Shown in pieces: positions 57,115 through 64,000 of a stretch of 64,000 bases of DNA (the first letter of the stretch is position 1; every line of letters starts with the position of its first letter). The notes under the pieces were generated by a model. That model was given only the letters and a program-made list of their open reading frames with translations, ran no database searches and was not told where the DNA came from. The translations under genes were made by a program, and so were the position numbers. Location of the stretch: the NCBI RefSeq assembly GCF_002847345.1, contig NZ_LXFV01000002.1:62001-126000 (forward strand). The letters run 5' to 3'. The DNA comes from Pectobacterium peruviense (lineage in GTDB: Bacteria; Pseudomonadota; Gammaproteobacteria; Enterobacterales; Enterobacteriaceae).

Positions 57115-57375
57115 AATGATGCCCACGTGCAACAACTTTCCATGCGGGAAGAGCAATCCAAGCTGGACATCAATTTGGCGGCTGATACTCTGTAAATAGG
57201 AACGCTATTTTAAAAAACAGCCATGCTGCCGAGATAGTGCAACACCGATCAGTAATGGTATGGATAAGTCACTGTATAAATAAGTATCGTACAAAAATAA
57301 TGCTATTTGCGAGCCACCTTGTGGTTCTGTTTACCGTGCCGACTGGGAAACTTGAGATCTATCCAAGACCGTTTC

Positions 57376-58779
57376 ATGAAAAAATTAAAAGATACAGACT
57401 GGTATAAAAAGCGTTATTCCAACCGCGTTCTCTTCTGGAGAGAAATTTCACCGCTAGCCTTCCCTATCTTTATTGAAGGTCTCTGCGTCGTGCTAATGGG
57501 GGTTTTCAGCACCTTCCTGGTCAGTTGGCTCGGGAAAGAGGCTATGGCAGCCGTTGGCCTGGCTGACAGCTTCAATATGGTGATTATCGCCTTCTTTACT
57601 GCGGTCGCCTTGGGGACTGCCGTTGTCGTCGCTTTCAGTCTGGGACAGCGCAATAGAAAGCAGGCACGTTCTGCCGCTCGCCAATCGATGTCATTACTCG
57701 TCCTGTCATCATTTCTGTTAGTTGCTCTGGTTGAATTCGCCGGTTCTGCAATTATCGACCTGATTGCAGGACAGGCCGATGAACAGGTTAAAGCGCTTGC
57801 TCTGACGTTTCTTCGCTGGACAGTGTGGGGATATCCTGCTGTCGCCATCGCGCTAGTCGGCTGCGGCGCGCTCCGTGGTGCGGGTAATACCAAGTTGCCT
57901 ATGGTCATCAATATTGGAATGAATATTCTTAATATTGCCATCAGCAGCCTGCTGATTTACGGCGCATTTTCCTGGGATGGCCTCGGTTTTATTGGTGCGG
58001 GTATTGGTATTACCATTTCACGCTATATCGGGGCGATCCTTGTGATTCTGACGCTAATGCATGGTTTTAACGGTGCGTTGCGTATTCCCTTTAAGTCTTA
58101 CTTTGCACCTTTTACTGTGTCGATTCTCTATGAAGTGCTCAGTATTGGGATTCCCGCTAGCATTGAATCCGTGATGTTTAACATCGGTAAGCTCATCACC
58201 CAGCGCTTTGTAGCAGGCATGGGAACCGAAGTGATTGCTGGCAATTTTATTGCTTTCTCCATCTCAACGCTGATTAACCTTCCTGGTAATTCGCTCGGTG
58301 CAGCTGCCACGATCATCGTTGGCACACGATTGGGGAAAGGCCAGATTATGCAATCCACTCGACAGTTGAAGCATATCTTCTGGCTGTCCAATATTGGGCT
58401 GTGTGTTCTTGCCGTACTGTCGGTTCCCAGCGCCAGTTTCTTGGCGTCGTTTTACACCAATGAGCAGGAAGTGATCGACGTAGCAAAACACCTTCTGTGG
58501 CTCAACGCACTATTTATGCCAATTTGGGCGGCATCCTGGGTGCTCCCCGCTGGGTTAAAAGGTGCGAAGGATGCCAGTTACACCATGTGGGTGGCGATGG
58601 CGGGTATGTGGGGATGCCGCGTTATCGCGGGGTACATCCTCGGTGTGATGCTCGGATTTGGCGTGATCGGCGTGTGGATGGGAATGTTCTTTGACTGGAT
58701 TGTGCGCGGATTTTTCTATTACCGCCGCCTAATGAGCGGGCGCTGGTTATGGCGTTATCGCTCACCGACGGACCAATGA
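57376..58779 (+). CDS. MATE-family exporter, YeeO-like
   Basis: A 467-residue inner-membrane multidrug/toxin exporter with 12 predicted helices in two MatE domains. MKKLKDTDWYKKRYSNRVLF at the start and FLVSWLGKEAMAAVGLADSF are very close to E. coli YeeO, which exports flavins (FMN/FAD). The ATG at 57376 is chosen because the homology starts here; a TTG 23 codons upstream adds unlike sequence. Neither has a strong ribosome site. Confidence 0.88.
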   Translation: MKKLKDTDWYKKRYSNRVLFWREISPLAFPIFIEGLCVVLMGVFSTFLVSWLGKEAMAAVGLADSFNMVIIAFFTAVALGTAVVVAFSLGQRNRKQARSAARQSMSLLVLSSFLLVALVEFAGSAIIDLIAGQADEQVKALALTFLRWTVWGYPAVAIALVGCGALRGAGNTKLPMVINIGMNILNIAISSLLIYGAFSWDGLGFIGAGIGITISRYIGAILVILTLMHGFNGALRIPFKSYFAPFTVSILYEVLSIGIPASIESVMFNIGKLITQRFVAGMGTEVIAGNFIAFSISTLINLPGNSLGAAATIIVGTRLGKGQIMQSTRQLKHIFWLSNIGLCVLAVLSVPSASFLASFYTNEQEVIDVAKHLLWLNALFMPIWAASWVLPAGLKGAKDASYTMWVAMAGMWGCRVIAGYILGVMLGFGVIGVWMGMFFDWIVRGFFYYRRLMSGRWLWRYRSPTDQ

Positions 58780-58780
58780 T

Positions 58781-58802
58781 AGCGAGCGGAAACCCGCTCG
58801 CT
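58781..58802. terminator. Hairpin between convergent yeeO-like and cynX-like genes
   Basis: AGCGAGCGG (58781-58789) and CCGCTCGCT (58794-58802), 9-bp perfect stem, AAAC loop. T runs are weak on both strands. Confidence 0.65.
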
Positions 58803-58821
58803 TACAGCAAAAATATATAAC

Positions 58822-59991
58822 TTAGCGACTCAGGCTCTTCAACGGCGCAAAGCGGGTCGCCATGATAATCAACACGACCACGCCAACGGTCATAATCATC
58901 CAAGCCTGCTCCAGACCCGCCGTATGCTGGCGTATAAACCCAGCGAGTAACGGCATCAGGCTGGCGAGGATGTAGCCACCACCTTGTACAAAGCCCATTA
59001 ACGAACCGGTTTTATGTGGTTCAGTCACCTGATCCAATGCCACGATTAGCGACAGTGGGAATAGCGCCCCAATCCCAATTCCCAGCATAATAATGATGGG
59101 GTACGTAAACGTCAGCGGAGCCACAATCAGCCCAATCATACCCACCAGCATCACAAACAAAATAGGAAGCAGCAGTTTGCGTCGATCGGGAAAACGGTTG
59201 ATGAATGTTGACACCAGCAGGCCAGAAATCACCTCCGTCAGCGTTAATCCGCCCAACATCAGGCCGCTTTGCGTCGCATCTAATCCCAGTTGCATGTAAT
59301 ACGGCGGCAGCCATGCTAGCACCAGAGTATACGCCCCCGTCCCAATGCCGAAGAACACCATCAGCAGCCAGTCCATTCCGCTTCTACGCGTGGCTAAGAC
59401 GATCGTCGCATCCTGCTTCGCCGTATACACTTTAGGGATACATCGCCAGGCCACTGCCGCAACCAACGCCACAATTCCCCAGCATGCCAGCGCACTTTGC
59501 CAGCCCCATGCGTTTGCCAGCGGAGAAACCGAGGAAGCTGCAAACGCCGCCCCAGTCATAATCGCCGTGGTATAAAAGCCCATAAGGAGGCTGCTATGGC
59601 GACCAAAGTGGAGTTTGATAAACGACGGCACCAGCGCCTGAATCAAGGCAATCCCGATCCCTGCAAGCGCCGCGCTAACTAACAGAGCAATGCCACTATT
59701 CAGCCACCAGCGGGCACTACATGCCAAAGCAATCACCACGATACCCAGCGTGATTCCCCGATATTCTCCAAGGCGCGCCTGCAACTGACCGCCATATAGC
59801 GCACACCACCCCATAGCGAACACAGGAAGTGTGGTTAACATACCTGCCATGCTGTCATCCAGACCCGTTGCAGCCTGAATCTGATTCAGCAACGGGCCAA
59901 TGCCCGCCAGTACAGGCCGTAAATTCAGTCCCAATAGAATAATTGTGAAGAACAGAAAAGCCCGCGTGCGGGCCGTTGATGTCACTACCAT
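58822..59991 (-). CDS. CynX/NimT-family MFS transporter
   Basis: A 12-helix inner-membrane transporter of 389 residues. LGLNLRPVLAGIGPLLNQIQ and the pairs GIALIQALVPSFIK and GGYILASLMPLLAGF follow the CynX pattern (cyanate/nitroimidazole group). The ATG at 59991 is preferred over a TTG eight codons upstream because GAGG lies 7 nt before it. No cyanase genes are nearby, so the substrate is open. Confidence 0.88.
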   Translation of the reverse strand: MVVTSTARTRAFLFFTIILLGLNLRPVLAGIGPLLNQIQAATGLDDSMAGMLTTLPVFAMGWCALYGGQLQARLGEYRGITLGIVVIALACSARWWLNSGIALLVSAALAGIGIALIQALVPSFIKLHFGRHSSLLMGFYTTAIMTGAAFAASSVSPLANAWGWQSALACWGIVALVAAVAWRCIPKVYTAKQDATIVLATRRSGMDWLLMVFFGIGTGAYTLVLAWLPPYYMQLGLDATQSGLMLGGLTLTEVISGLLVSTFINRFPDRRKLLLPILFVMLVGMIGLIVAPLTFTYPIIIMLGIGIGALFPLSLIVALDQVTEPHKTGSLMGFVQGGGYILASLMPLLAGFIRQHTAGLEQAWMIMTVGVVVLIIMATRFAPLKSLSR

Positions 59992-60203
59992 GTATAACCT
60001 CAATAACTTAAGCAAGTCACTGCTATCTAATTATCATTATCTTCACATAAAGAATCTTAACGTCAAGATAAAATATGATGACAGACTGATACAGCATGCA
60101 TTTGCCTATGCCAGCAACCGCAACTGGATATCGAGCACTTGGAAAGCGACCAGATAAATTACTGGTGGAATTCGTTGCTGGCTGAGATGAACAGCCATAA
60201 AAA

Positions 60204-60227
60204 AATCCGCCCTAAAAAGAGCGGATT
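60204..60227 (-). terminator. Rho-independent terminator of ompX
   Basis: AATCCGC (60204-60210) and GCGGATT (60221-60227); on the minus strand the stem is followed by seven T. Confidence 0.85.
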
Positions 60228-60274
60228 CTTTCGACACAGCTAACACCAAGGGTAAAATACCCTATACGGTTAGA

Positions 60275-60790
60275 TTAGAAGCGGTAACCTACGCCAACAG
60301 CCCAAGCACCAACATCAACACTGCGGATACGGCTTTGTTCGTAACCAACATCCAGAGCAACATCCTGGATTGGGTTGAACTGAACACCAGCACCATAGGT
60401 GAAGCCATAATCGTCATTGCTGGAGTTGCTCTGGCCGCTGGTAGCGTTGTTTGTTACTTTACCGTGGCTAAGACCAATAACACCGTACAGGCTTGCCCAG
60501 TCATTCAGACGGTAAGCAGGACCAGCAGTGAAGCCCATGTATTGGCCTTTGGTGTAGTCGCTACCATCACTACCATTTTTTTCCAGGTAGGTGAATGAGC
60601 TAATAACGCCCAGTGGGTTATTATCTTGCTCATAACGATATTTCAGGTTAAAGCCTTTAACTTTATTTTGTACGCCCTGAGCATCACCTTGAGCATAGCC
60701 TGCAGTTACAGTACTTTGACCAGCAAATGCAGAACCTGCGCCAACGGCTAATACACAAGCCAGAGCGGAAAGACACGCGATTTTTTTCAT
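60275..60790 (-). CDS. ompX: Outer-membrane protein OmpX
   Basis: An eight-stranded beta-barrel of the Ail/OmpX family, 171 residues as in E. coli. The signal peptide (MKKIACLSALACVLAVGAGS) ends at AFA, and the mature protein starts GQSTVTAGYAQ. The C-terminal signature is VDVGAWAVGVGYRF with terminal Phe. It is divergent from rhtA, as in the E. coli neighbourhood. The 366-bp gap 60791-61156 is AT-rich and holds both promoters, no gene. Confidence 0.96.
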   Translation of the reverse strand: MKKIACLSALACVLAVGAGSAFAGQSTVTAGYAQGDAQGVQNKVKGFNLKYRYEQDNNPLGVISSFTYLEKNGSDGSDYTKGQYMGFTAGPAYRLNDWASLYGVIGLSHGKVTNNATSGQSNSSNDDYGFTYGAGVQFNPIQDVALDVGYEQSRIRSVDVGAWAVGVGYRF

Positions 60791-61156
60791 ATTTACAGCC
60801 TCAAATTCATTTTATGAAAGACTAACTAACGCAGTAAATATAACAAAGAAGTTCGGAGTTTGCCGCCCTATAAATATTTATCAAACAGCCTTTAGATGTA
60901 ACAAATATTGTCAAAACCAATCTATCACTCTAATTATATTGAATTTTTTATTGTGACAGTTAGATTAAAAATAAATTCACCATAGGGTGCTAAAACAGAC
61001 AATTCTGAATTTCCCGCTCAGTTTGTACGCTAATAGTATTGAGCAGAAACACGTCAGTTAAATGATGCGTAAATAAAGGTCAATTCATATCAGACAAATT
61101 GTTTACAATTGGATATAATAGCAACGGAATGTTATACCTGTTTTAAGGCCAAAAGA

Positions 61157-62044
61157 ATGACCTTATTTTCCCACCGTTCGTCATCATTCGTCCCTGTATT
61201 GCTCATCGTTATCTCGATGCTTTCTATCCAAAGCGGCGCCGCTCTGGCCAAAAGCTTGTTTCCACTCATCGGGGCCACTGGCGTCACGGCATTGCGTCTG
61301 GGAATCGGGACGATCATTCTGTGCATCATCTTCAAACCGTGGCGCATGCGCTTTAGCAGCAACCGCCTGCCGCTGCTGGTTTATGGCATTACGCTGGGTG
61401 GCATGAACTTTCTGTTCTACCTTTCATTGCAGACGGTGCCACTCGGCATTGCTGTTGCATTGGAATTCACCGGCCCACTTGCCGTTGCTATGTTAGCCTC
61501 ACGCAGACCTGTTGATTTTCTATGGATTTTTCTGGCCGTTGCCGGGTTGTGGTTCTTATTGCCGCTGGGCCACAATATCGGCAACGTTGATTTAACGGGT
61601 GCCGCTTGCGCCGTGGGTGCGGGTGCTTGTTGGGCGCTCTATATTCTGTTTGGACAAAAAGCAGGTGCAAACCATGGGCCAGGCACCGTCGCCGTCGGGT
61701 CCTGTATTGCTGCGCTGATCTTCTGCCCTATCGGTGCGTATTACGCGGAGAGCACGCTGTTCTCGTTCTCAATACTCCCACTCGGCATTGCCGTCGCCAT
61801 CCTGTCCACCGCGCTCCCCTACTCTCTGGAAATGGTCGCCTTAACCCGTCTGCCCGCCAGAACGTTCAGCACGCTGATGAGCATGGAGCCCGCTATTGCC
61901 GCCCTATCCGGGATCCTTTTCCTCGGTGAGCATCTGGCATTTATACAGTGGATGGCGCTTATGTTTATTATCATCGCGTCAATAGGCGCAACACTGACAA
62001 TAAAACCAGCGGGCGCGGCCAAAGCGACAACTCAAGCAGAATGA
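61157..62044 (+). CDS. rhtA: Threonine/homoserine exporter RhtA
   Basis: A ten-helix inner-membrane exporter of the EamA/DMT superfamily, 295 residues, equal in length to E. coli RhtA. The first helix region SIQSGAALAKSLFPLIGATG and the central QTVPLGIAVALEFTGPLAVA match RhtA. The start at 61157 has AAGGCC upstream; the frame is open 16 codons further but with no ribosome site. Its 3' end overlaps the convergent P-loop gene by 13 bp. Confidence 0.95.
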   Translation: MTLFSHRSSSFVPVLLIVISMLSIQSGAALAKSLFPLIGATGVTALRLGIGTIILCIIFKPWRMRFSSNRLPLLVYGITLGGMNFLFYLSLQTVPLGIAVALEFTGPLAVAMLASRRPVDFLWIFLAVAGLWFLLPLGHNIGNVDLTGAACAVGAGACWALYILFGQKAGANHGPGTVAVGSCIAALIFCPIGAYYAESTLFSFSILPLGIAVAILSTALPYSLEMVALTRLPARTFSTLMSMEPAIAALSGILFLGEHLAFIQWMALMFIIIASIGATLTIKPAGAAKATTQAE

Positions 62045-62583
62045 GTACGTATTTCCTTGGGAAAGTGTTGCAGAAAGGTTTCACATTCCCGAGGAGAACG
62101 CAGCGTAATAAAGCGAATATGGCGATAGCGAGGGTCAGCTAAATCTGCCAAATACCGTTTTCGGTTTCCTGAATACGTTTTTATTGTCCAGAGGATAATC
62201 GAATTTCGACTAAAGAAACTGCGGAGAAAAGATTCTTTATTACCGGTACCACTCCAGAGTTCCTCTTTGCGCCATGCCCGAAGATAGGCGCGTCTTACTG
62301 CCTGAAAAAGCGTACGGGTAAAGCAGTAATCGACCCAAATCACGACATCAACATTGCGCCATTTAATATCGCGCGTTCGATTATAGTTGCCATCCAGCAC
62401 CCAACTGTCTGGTTCCAATGCGCTTTCAAGTCGTTGAAAGAAATCGGCATCCGTTCTTCCTTGCCAGCCACTCAGCCAAAACAACGCATCCATTTCAACG
62501 TAGGGCGCATACAACTTTCCAGACAAACGACGAGCGAGCGTAGATTTCCCACTTCCGCTGGTACCAATAATATTGATTTTCAT
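62032..62583 (-). CDS. P-loop nucleotide kinase-like protein
   Basis: A 183-residue cytoplasmic protein. Walker A is IIGTSGSGKSTLARRLS (5-21); the lid-like and substrate region WVLDGNYNRTRDIKW and the dyad VDVVIWVDYC follow adenylate- or shikimate-kinase-like AAA members (FlaR-type annotations). The substrate is unknown. It stands alone between rhtA and dps, where E. coli has no gene. Confidence 0.85.
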   Translation of the reverse strand: MKINIIGTSGSGKSTLARRLSGKLYAPYVEMDALFWLSGWQGRTDADFFQRLESALEPDSWVLDGNYNRTRDIKWRNVDVVIWVDYCFTRTLFQAVRRAYLRAWRKEELWSGTGNKESFLRSFFSRNSIILWTIKTYSGNRKRYLADLADPRYRHIRFITLRSPRECETFLQHFPKEIRTHSA

Positions 62584-62894
62584 TATTCATAACGCCCTTT
62601 AATAACACATAATATGCTTTAAGATAAAACTAGAGAATAATAACTATTTTCACCTAAGCAGTAATGATGTTTATCAAGATGTGAGGTTGTGTTGCTGGAC
62701 AATATAAAATATTTTCTTACATCATCATTTTCACATTATTGATATCGGATAAATCCTGACCACAAATAACCACAATATCGTTATGCTATAGCTATCCATT
62801 TGATAGGTGATTCTTTGCAATATTAATTTTTACCACTGCTATAATTAGTCACGTTGAACAGTCAAGTTATGAAATTAAAAAGAGGATAACTATT
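62584..62894. promoter_or_regulatory. Upstream region of dps
   Basis: An AT-rich gap with no gene. TATAAT at 62840-62845 could be the -10 of a dps promoter; the best -35 (TTGCAA at 62815-62820) is 19 bp away, which is loose. IHF- or OxyR-type sites are not clear by eye. Confidence 0.4.
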
Positions 62895-63398
62895 ATGTCT
62901 ACCGCCAAACTCGTGAAATCAGCACCGTCCGAACTGCTTTACACTCGCAATGATTTGGACGATAGCGTTAAGACCTCGACGATCGCGCTGTTAAACCAAC
63001 TGGTTGTTGATTTTATCGACCTGTCGTTGATTACCAAGCAAGCACATTGGAACATGCGCGGTGCAAACTTTATCGCCGTTCATGAAATGCTGGATGGCTT
63101 CCGCACCTCGATTATTGACCATCAGGACACCATCGCCGAGCGCGTTGTGCAGATAGGTGGTATCGCACTGGGTACCGTGCAAATTGTGGGTAAACAAACT
63201 TCACTGAAAAGTTACCCAACCACGATCCATAGCGTTCAGGATCATCTGAAAGCGCTGGCAGAACGTTATGCGATTGTCGCGAACAATGTACGCAAGGCCA
63301 TTGGTAAAACGGAAGATGAAGCCTCTGCGGACATTCTGACCGCCGCATCACGCGATCTGGATCAGTTCCTGTGGTTCATTGAATCCAACATCGAATAA
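62895..63398 (+). CDS. dps: DNA protection during starvation protein Dps
   Basis: A 12-subunit ferritin-like protein that coats DNA and stores iron, 167 residues as in E. coli. The Lys-rich N-terminus (MSTAKLVKS) and the ferroxidase residues in [20 protein letters not shown], with [15 protein letters not shown], are intact. AGAGGA precedes the ATG. Confidence 0.97.
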   Translation: MSTAKLVKSAPSELLYTRNDLDDSVKTSTIALLNQLVVDFIDLSLITKQAHWNMRGANFIAVHEMLDGFRTSIIDHQDTIAERVVQIGGIALGTVQIVGKQTSLKSYPTTIHSVQDHLKALAERYAIVANNVRKAIGKTEDEASADILTAASRDLDQFLWFIESNIE

Positions 63399-63438
63399 TC
63401 GATACTATCTTCCCGCGTGAGTTCCAACGAACGCATTT

Positions 63439-63458
63439 AAGGCTGCTTAGGCGGCCTT
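63439..63458 (+). terminator. Rho-independent terminator of dps
   Basis: AAGGCTGC (63439-63446) and GCGGCCTT (63451-63458, one G-T pair), TTAG loop, followed by TTTATTTAT. Confidence 0.85.
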
Positions 63459-63461
63459 TTT

Positions 63462-63808
63462 ATTTATCGAGAAACACACTCAAGCCGCCCTCTTTTTTCG
63501 TGCTATCCGCACAAACCACGCATTTTATCCGTTAAGACGCTCAAAAAATTAGCTTTTGCCTCCATTAATTGGCCATAACGCTAATCAACGGTTGTTTCCC
63601 TCGTATAAATCAGTTAATCATAACAGCGCCTTGCCTGGGCGAATCGGAGATGAAAATTTCACCGCCTGCAGGGTAATAAAATAAAAACAACAGGTTAAGC
63701 ACAACGCATGATAATTGACCTAATGTTCTAATGGGTGTCACTTTCGTACTATGCTTAAAACGCCTGTAAAACAAAAAGCTCCCACAACTGCTAAATAGGA
63801 AGGATTTG
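63462..63808. promoter_or_regulatory. Upstream region of glnH
   Basis: No gene. E. coli glnHPQ has a sigma-54 promoter with NtrC sites here. The segment GTGTCACTTTCGTACTATGC (about 63736-63755) has only a partial resemblance to a -24/-12 element, so no promoter is assigned. Confidence 0.4.
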
Positions 63809-64000
63809 ATGAAATCACTACTTAAGGCCTCTTTGGCTGCATTGACGCTGATGATGAGCGTATCCAGCTATGCCGCTGAGAAAGAATTGATTGTCGCAAC
63901 AGACACCGCTTTCGTCCCTTTTGAATTCAAGCAAGGCGACAAGTACGTCGGTTTTGACATCGACCTCTGGGATGCTATCGCTAAACAGCTCAATCTGAAG
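63809..64000 (+). CDS. glnH: Glutamine ABC transporter periplasmic binding protein GlnH (5' part)
   Basis: The first 64 codons of the glutamine-binding protein, cut by the window end. A signal peptide of about 22 residues (ending SSYAA) is followed by [20 protein letters not shown] and [16 protein letters not shown], nearly identical to E. coli GlnH. GGAAGGA lies 4-5 nt before the ATG. Downstream of dps, as in the E. coli region. Confidence 0.96.
   Translation, partial: MKSLLKASLAALTLMMSVSSYAAEKELIVATDTAFVPFEFKQGDKYVGFDIDLWDAIAKQLNLK

Noticed and set aside
57307..57375. A TTG start 23 codons upstream for the YeeO-like exporter
   Set aside because: The added residues show no similarity to YeeO near its homologous start and there is no ribosome site; the ATG at 57376 was used.
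63736..63755. A sigma-54 promoter for glnH
   Set aside because: Only a partial match to the -24/-12 elements; the GG at -24 is missing and no NtrC palindrome could be identified by eye.

Overview
The window is chromosomal DNA of an enterobacterium of the Pectobacterium/Dickeya group, most likely Pectobacterium. From position 1 to the tRNA-Pro at 46069 the gene order follows the E. coli folE-yeiG-cirA-lysP-yeiE-yeiH-nfo ... fruBKA/setB-yeiW-yeiP-yeiR-lpxT-mepS-yejABEF-yejG-bcr-rsuA-radD-rplY-yejK-yejL-yejM-proL block, with Pectobacterium-style insertions. The genus is an inference from protein similarity, gene order and the intergenic palindromic repeats; no 16S gene is present.

Region 1 (1-13.1 kb): folE (stop codon cut by the window edge), a chemoreceptor with a textbook sigma-28 promoter, a LysR regulator, the glutathione-dependent formaldehyde pair frmA-yeiG, a glutathione S-transferase, a small KTSC protein, hcxA, a two-gene simple-sugar ABC transporter without a binding-protein gene, and a D-2-hydroxyacid dehydrogenase. 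Region 2 (13.5-26.6 kb): a CirA-type TonB receptor with a Fur-like site, lysP, the yeiE/yeiH divergent pair, nfo, the fructose PTS operon fruBKA with Cra sites, divergent setB, and yeiW. Region 3 (26.8-46.1 kb): EF-P-like yeiP, yeiR, lpxT, mepS, the yejABEF peptide ABC transporter, yejG, bcr, rsuA, a yecH-like gene, radD, rplY, an acyltransferase-like membrane protein, yejK, yejL, yejM and tRNA-Pro(GGG).

Region 4 (46.15-55.79 kb) is a compact P4-like integrative island in the 3' end of tRNA-Pro. It carries a P4-type integrase flanked by repeated TGGGACTA arm sites at both ends, an AlpA regulator, a C4/CI-type antisense RNA with its pairing targets, an Icd-like protein, a zinc-ribbon/Toprim/DUF927 primase-helicase, and an iteron-rich origin with two oppositely oriented triplets of 9-bp iterons. 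After these come a cargo gene with a CoiA-like zinc ribbon, a ParD/ParE-type toxin-antitoxin pair, a small phage-like protein and attR. The native tRNA-Pro terminator now lies just beyond attR. No capsid or packaging genes are visible, so this is a replicating/integrating satellite core with cargo.

Region 5 (55.8-64 kb): beyond the island, colinearity with the E. coli 49-min region is lost. There is a DHCW cupin, a YgaP-like rhodanese, a YeeO-like MATE exporter, a CynX-type MFS protein, then ompX, rhtA, a P-loop kinase-like gene, dps and the start of glnH, which is the 18-min E. coli neighbourhood. The points most worth follow-up are the island's antisense RNA circuit, its origin architecture, the cargo gene at 53.2-54.1 kb, and the long AT-rich palindrome between the ygaP-like and yeeO-like genes.
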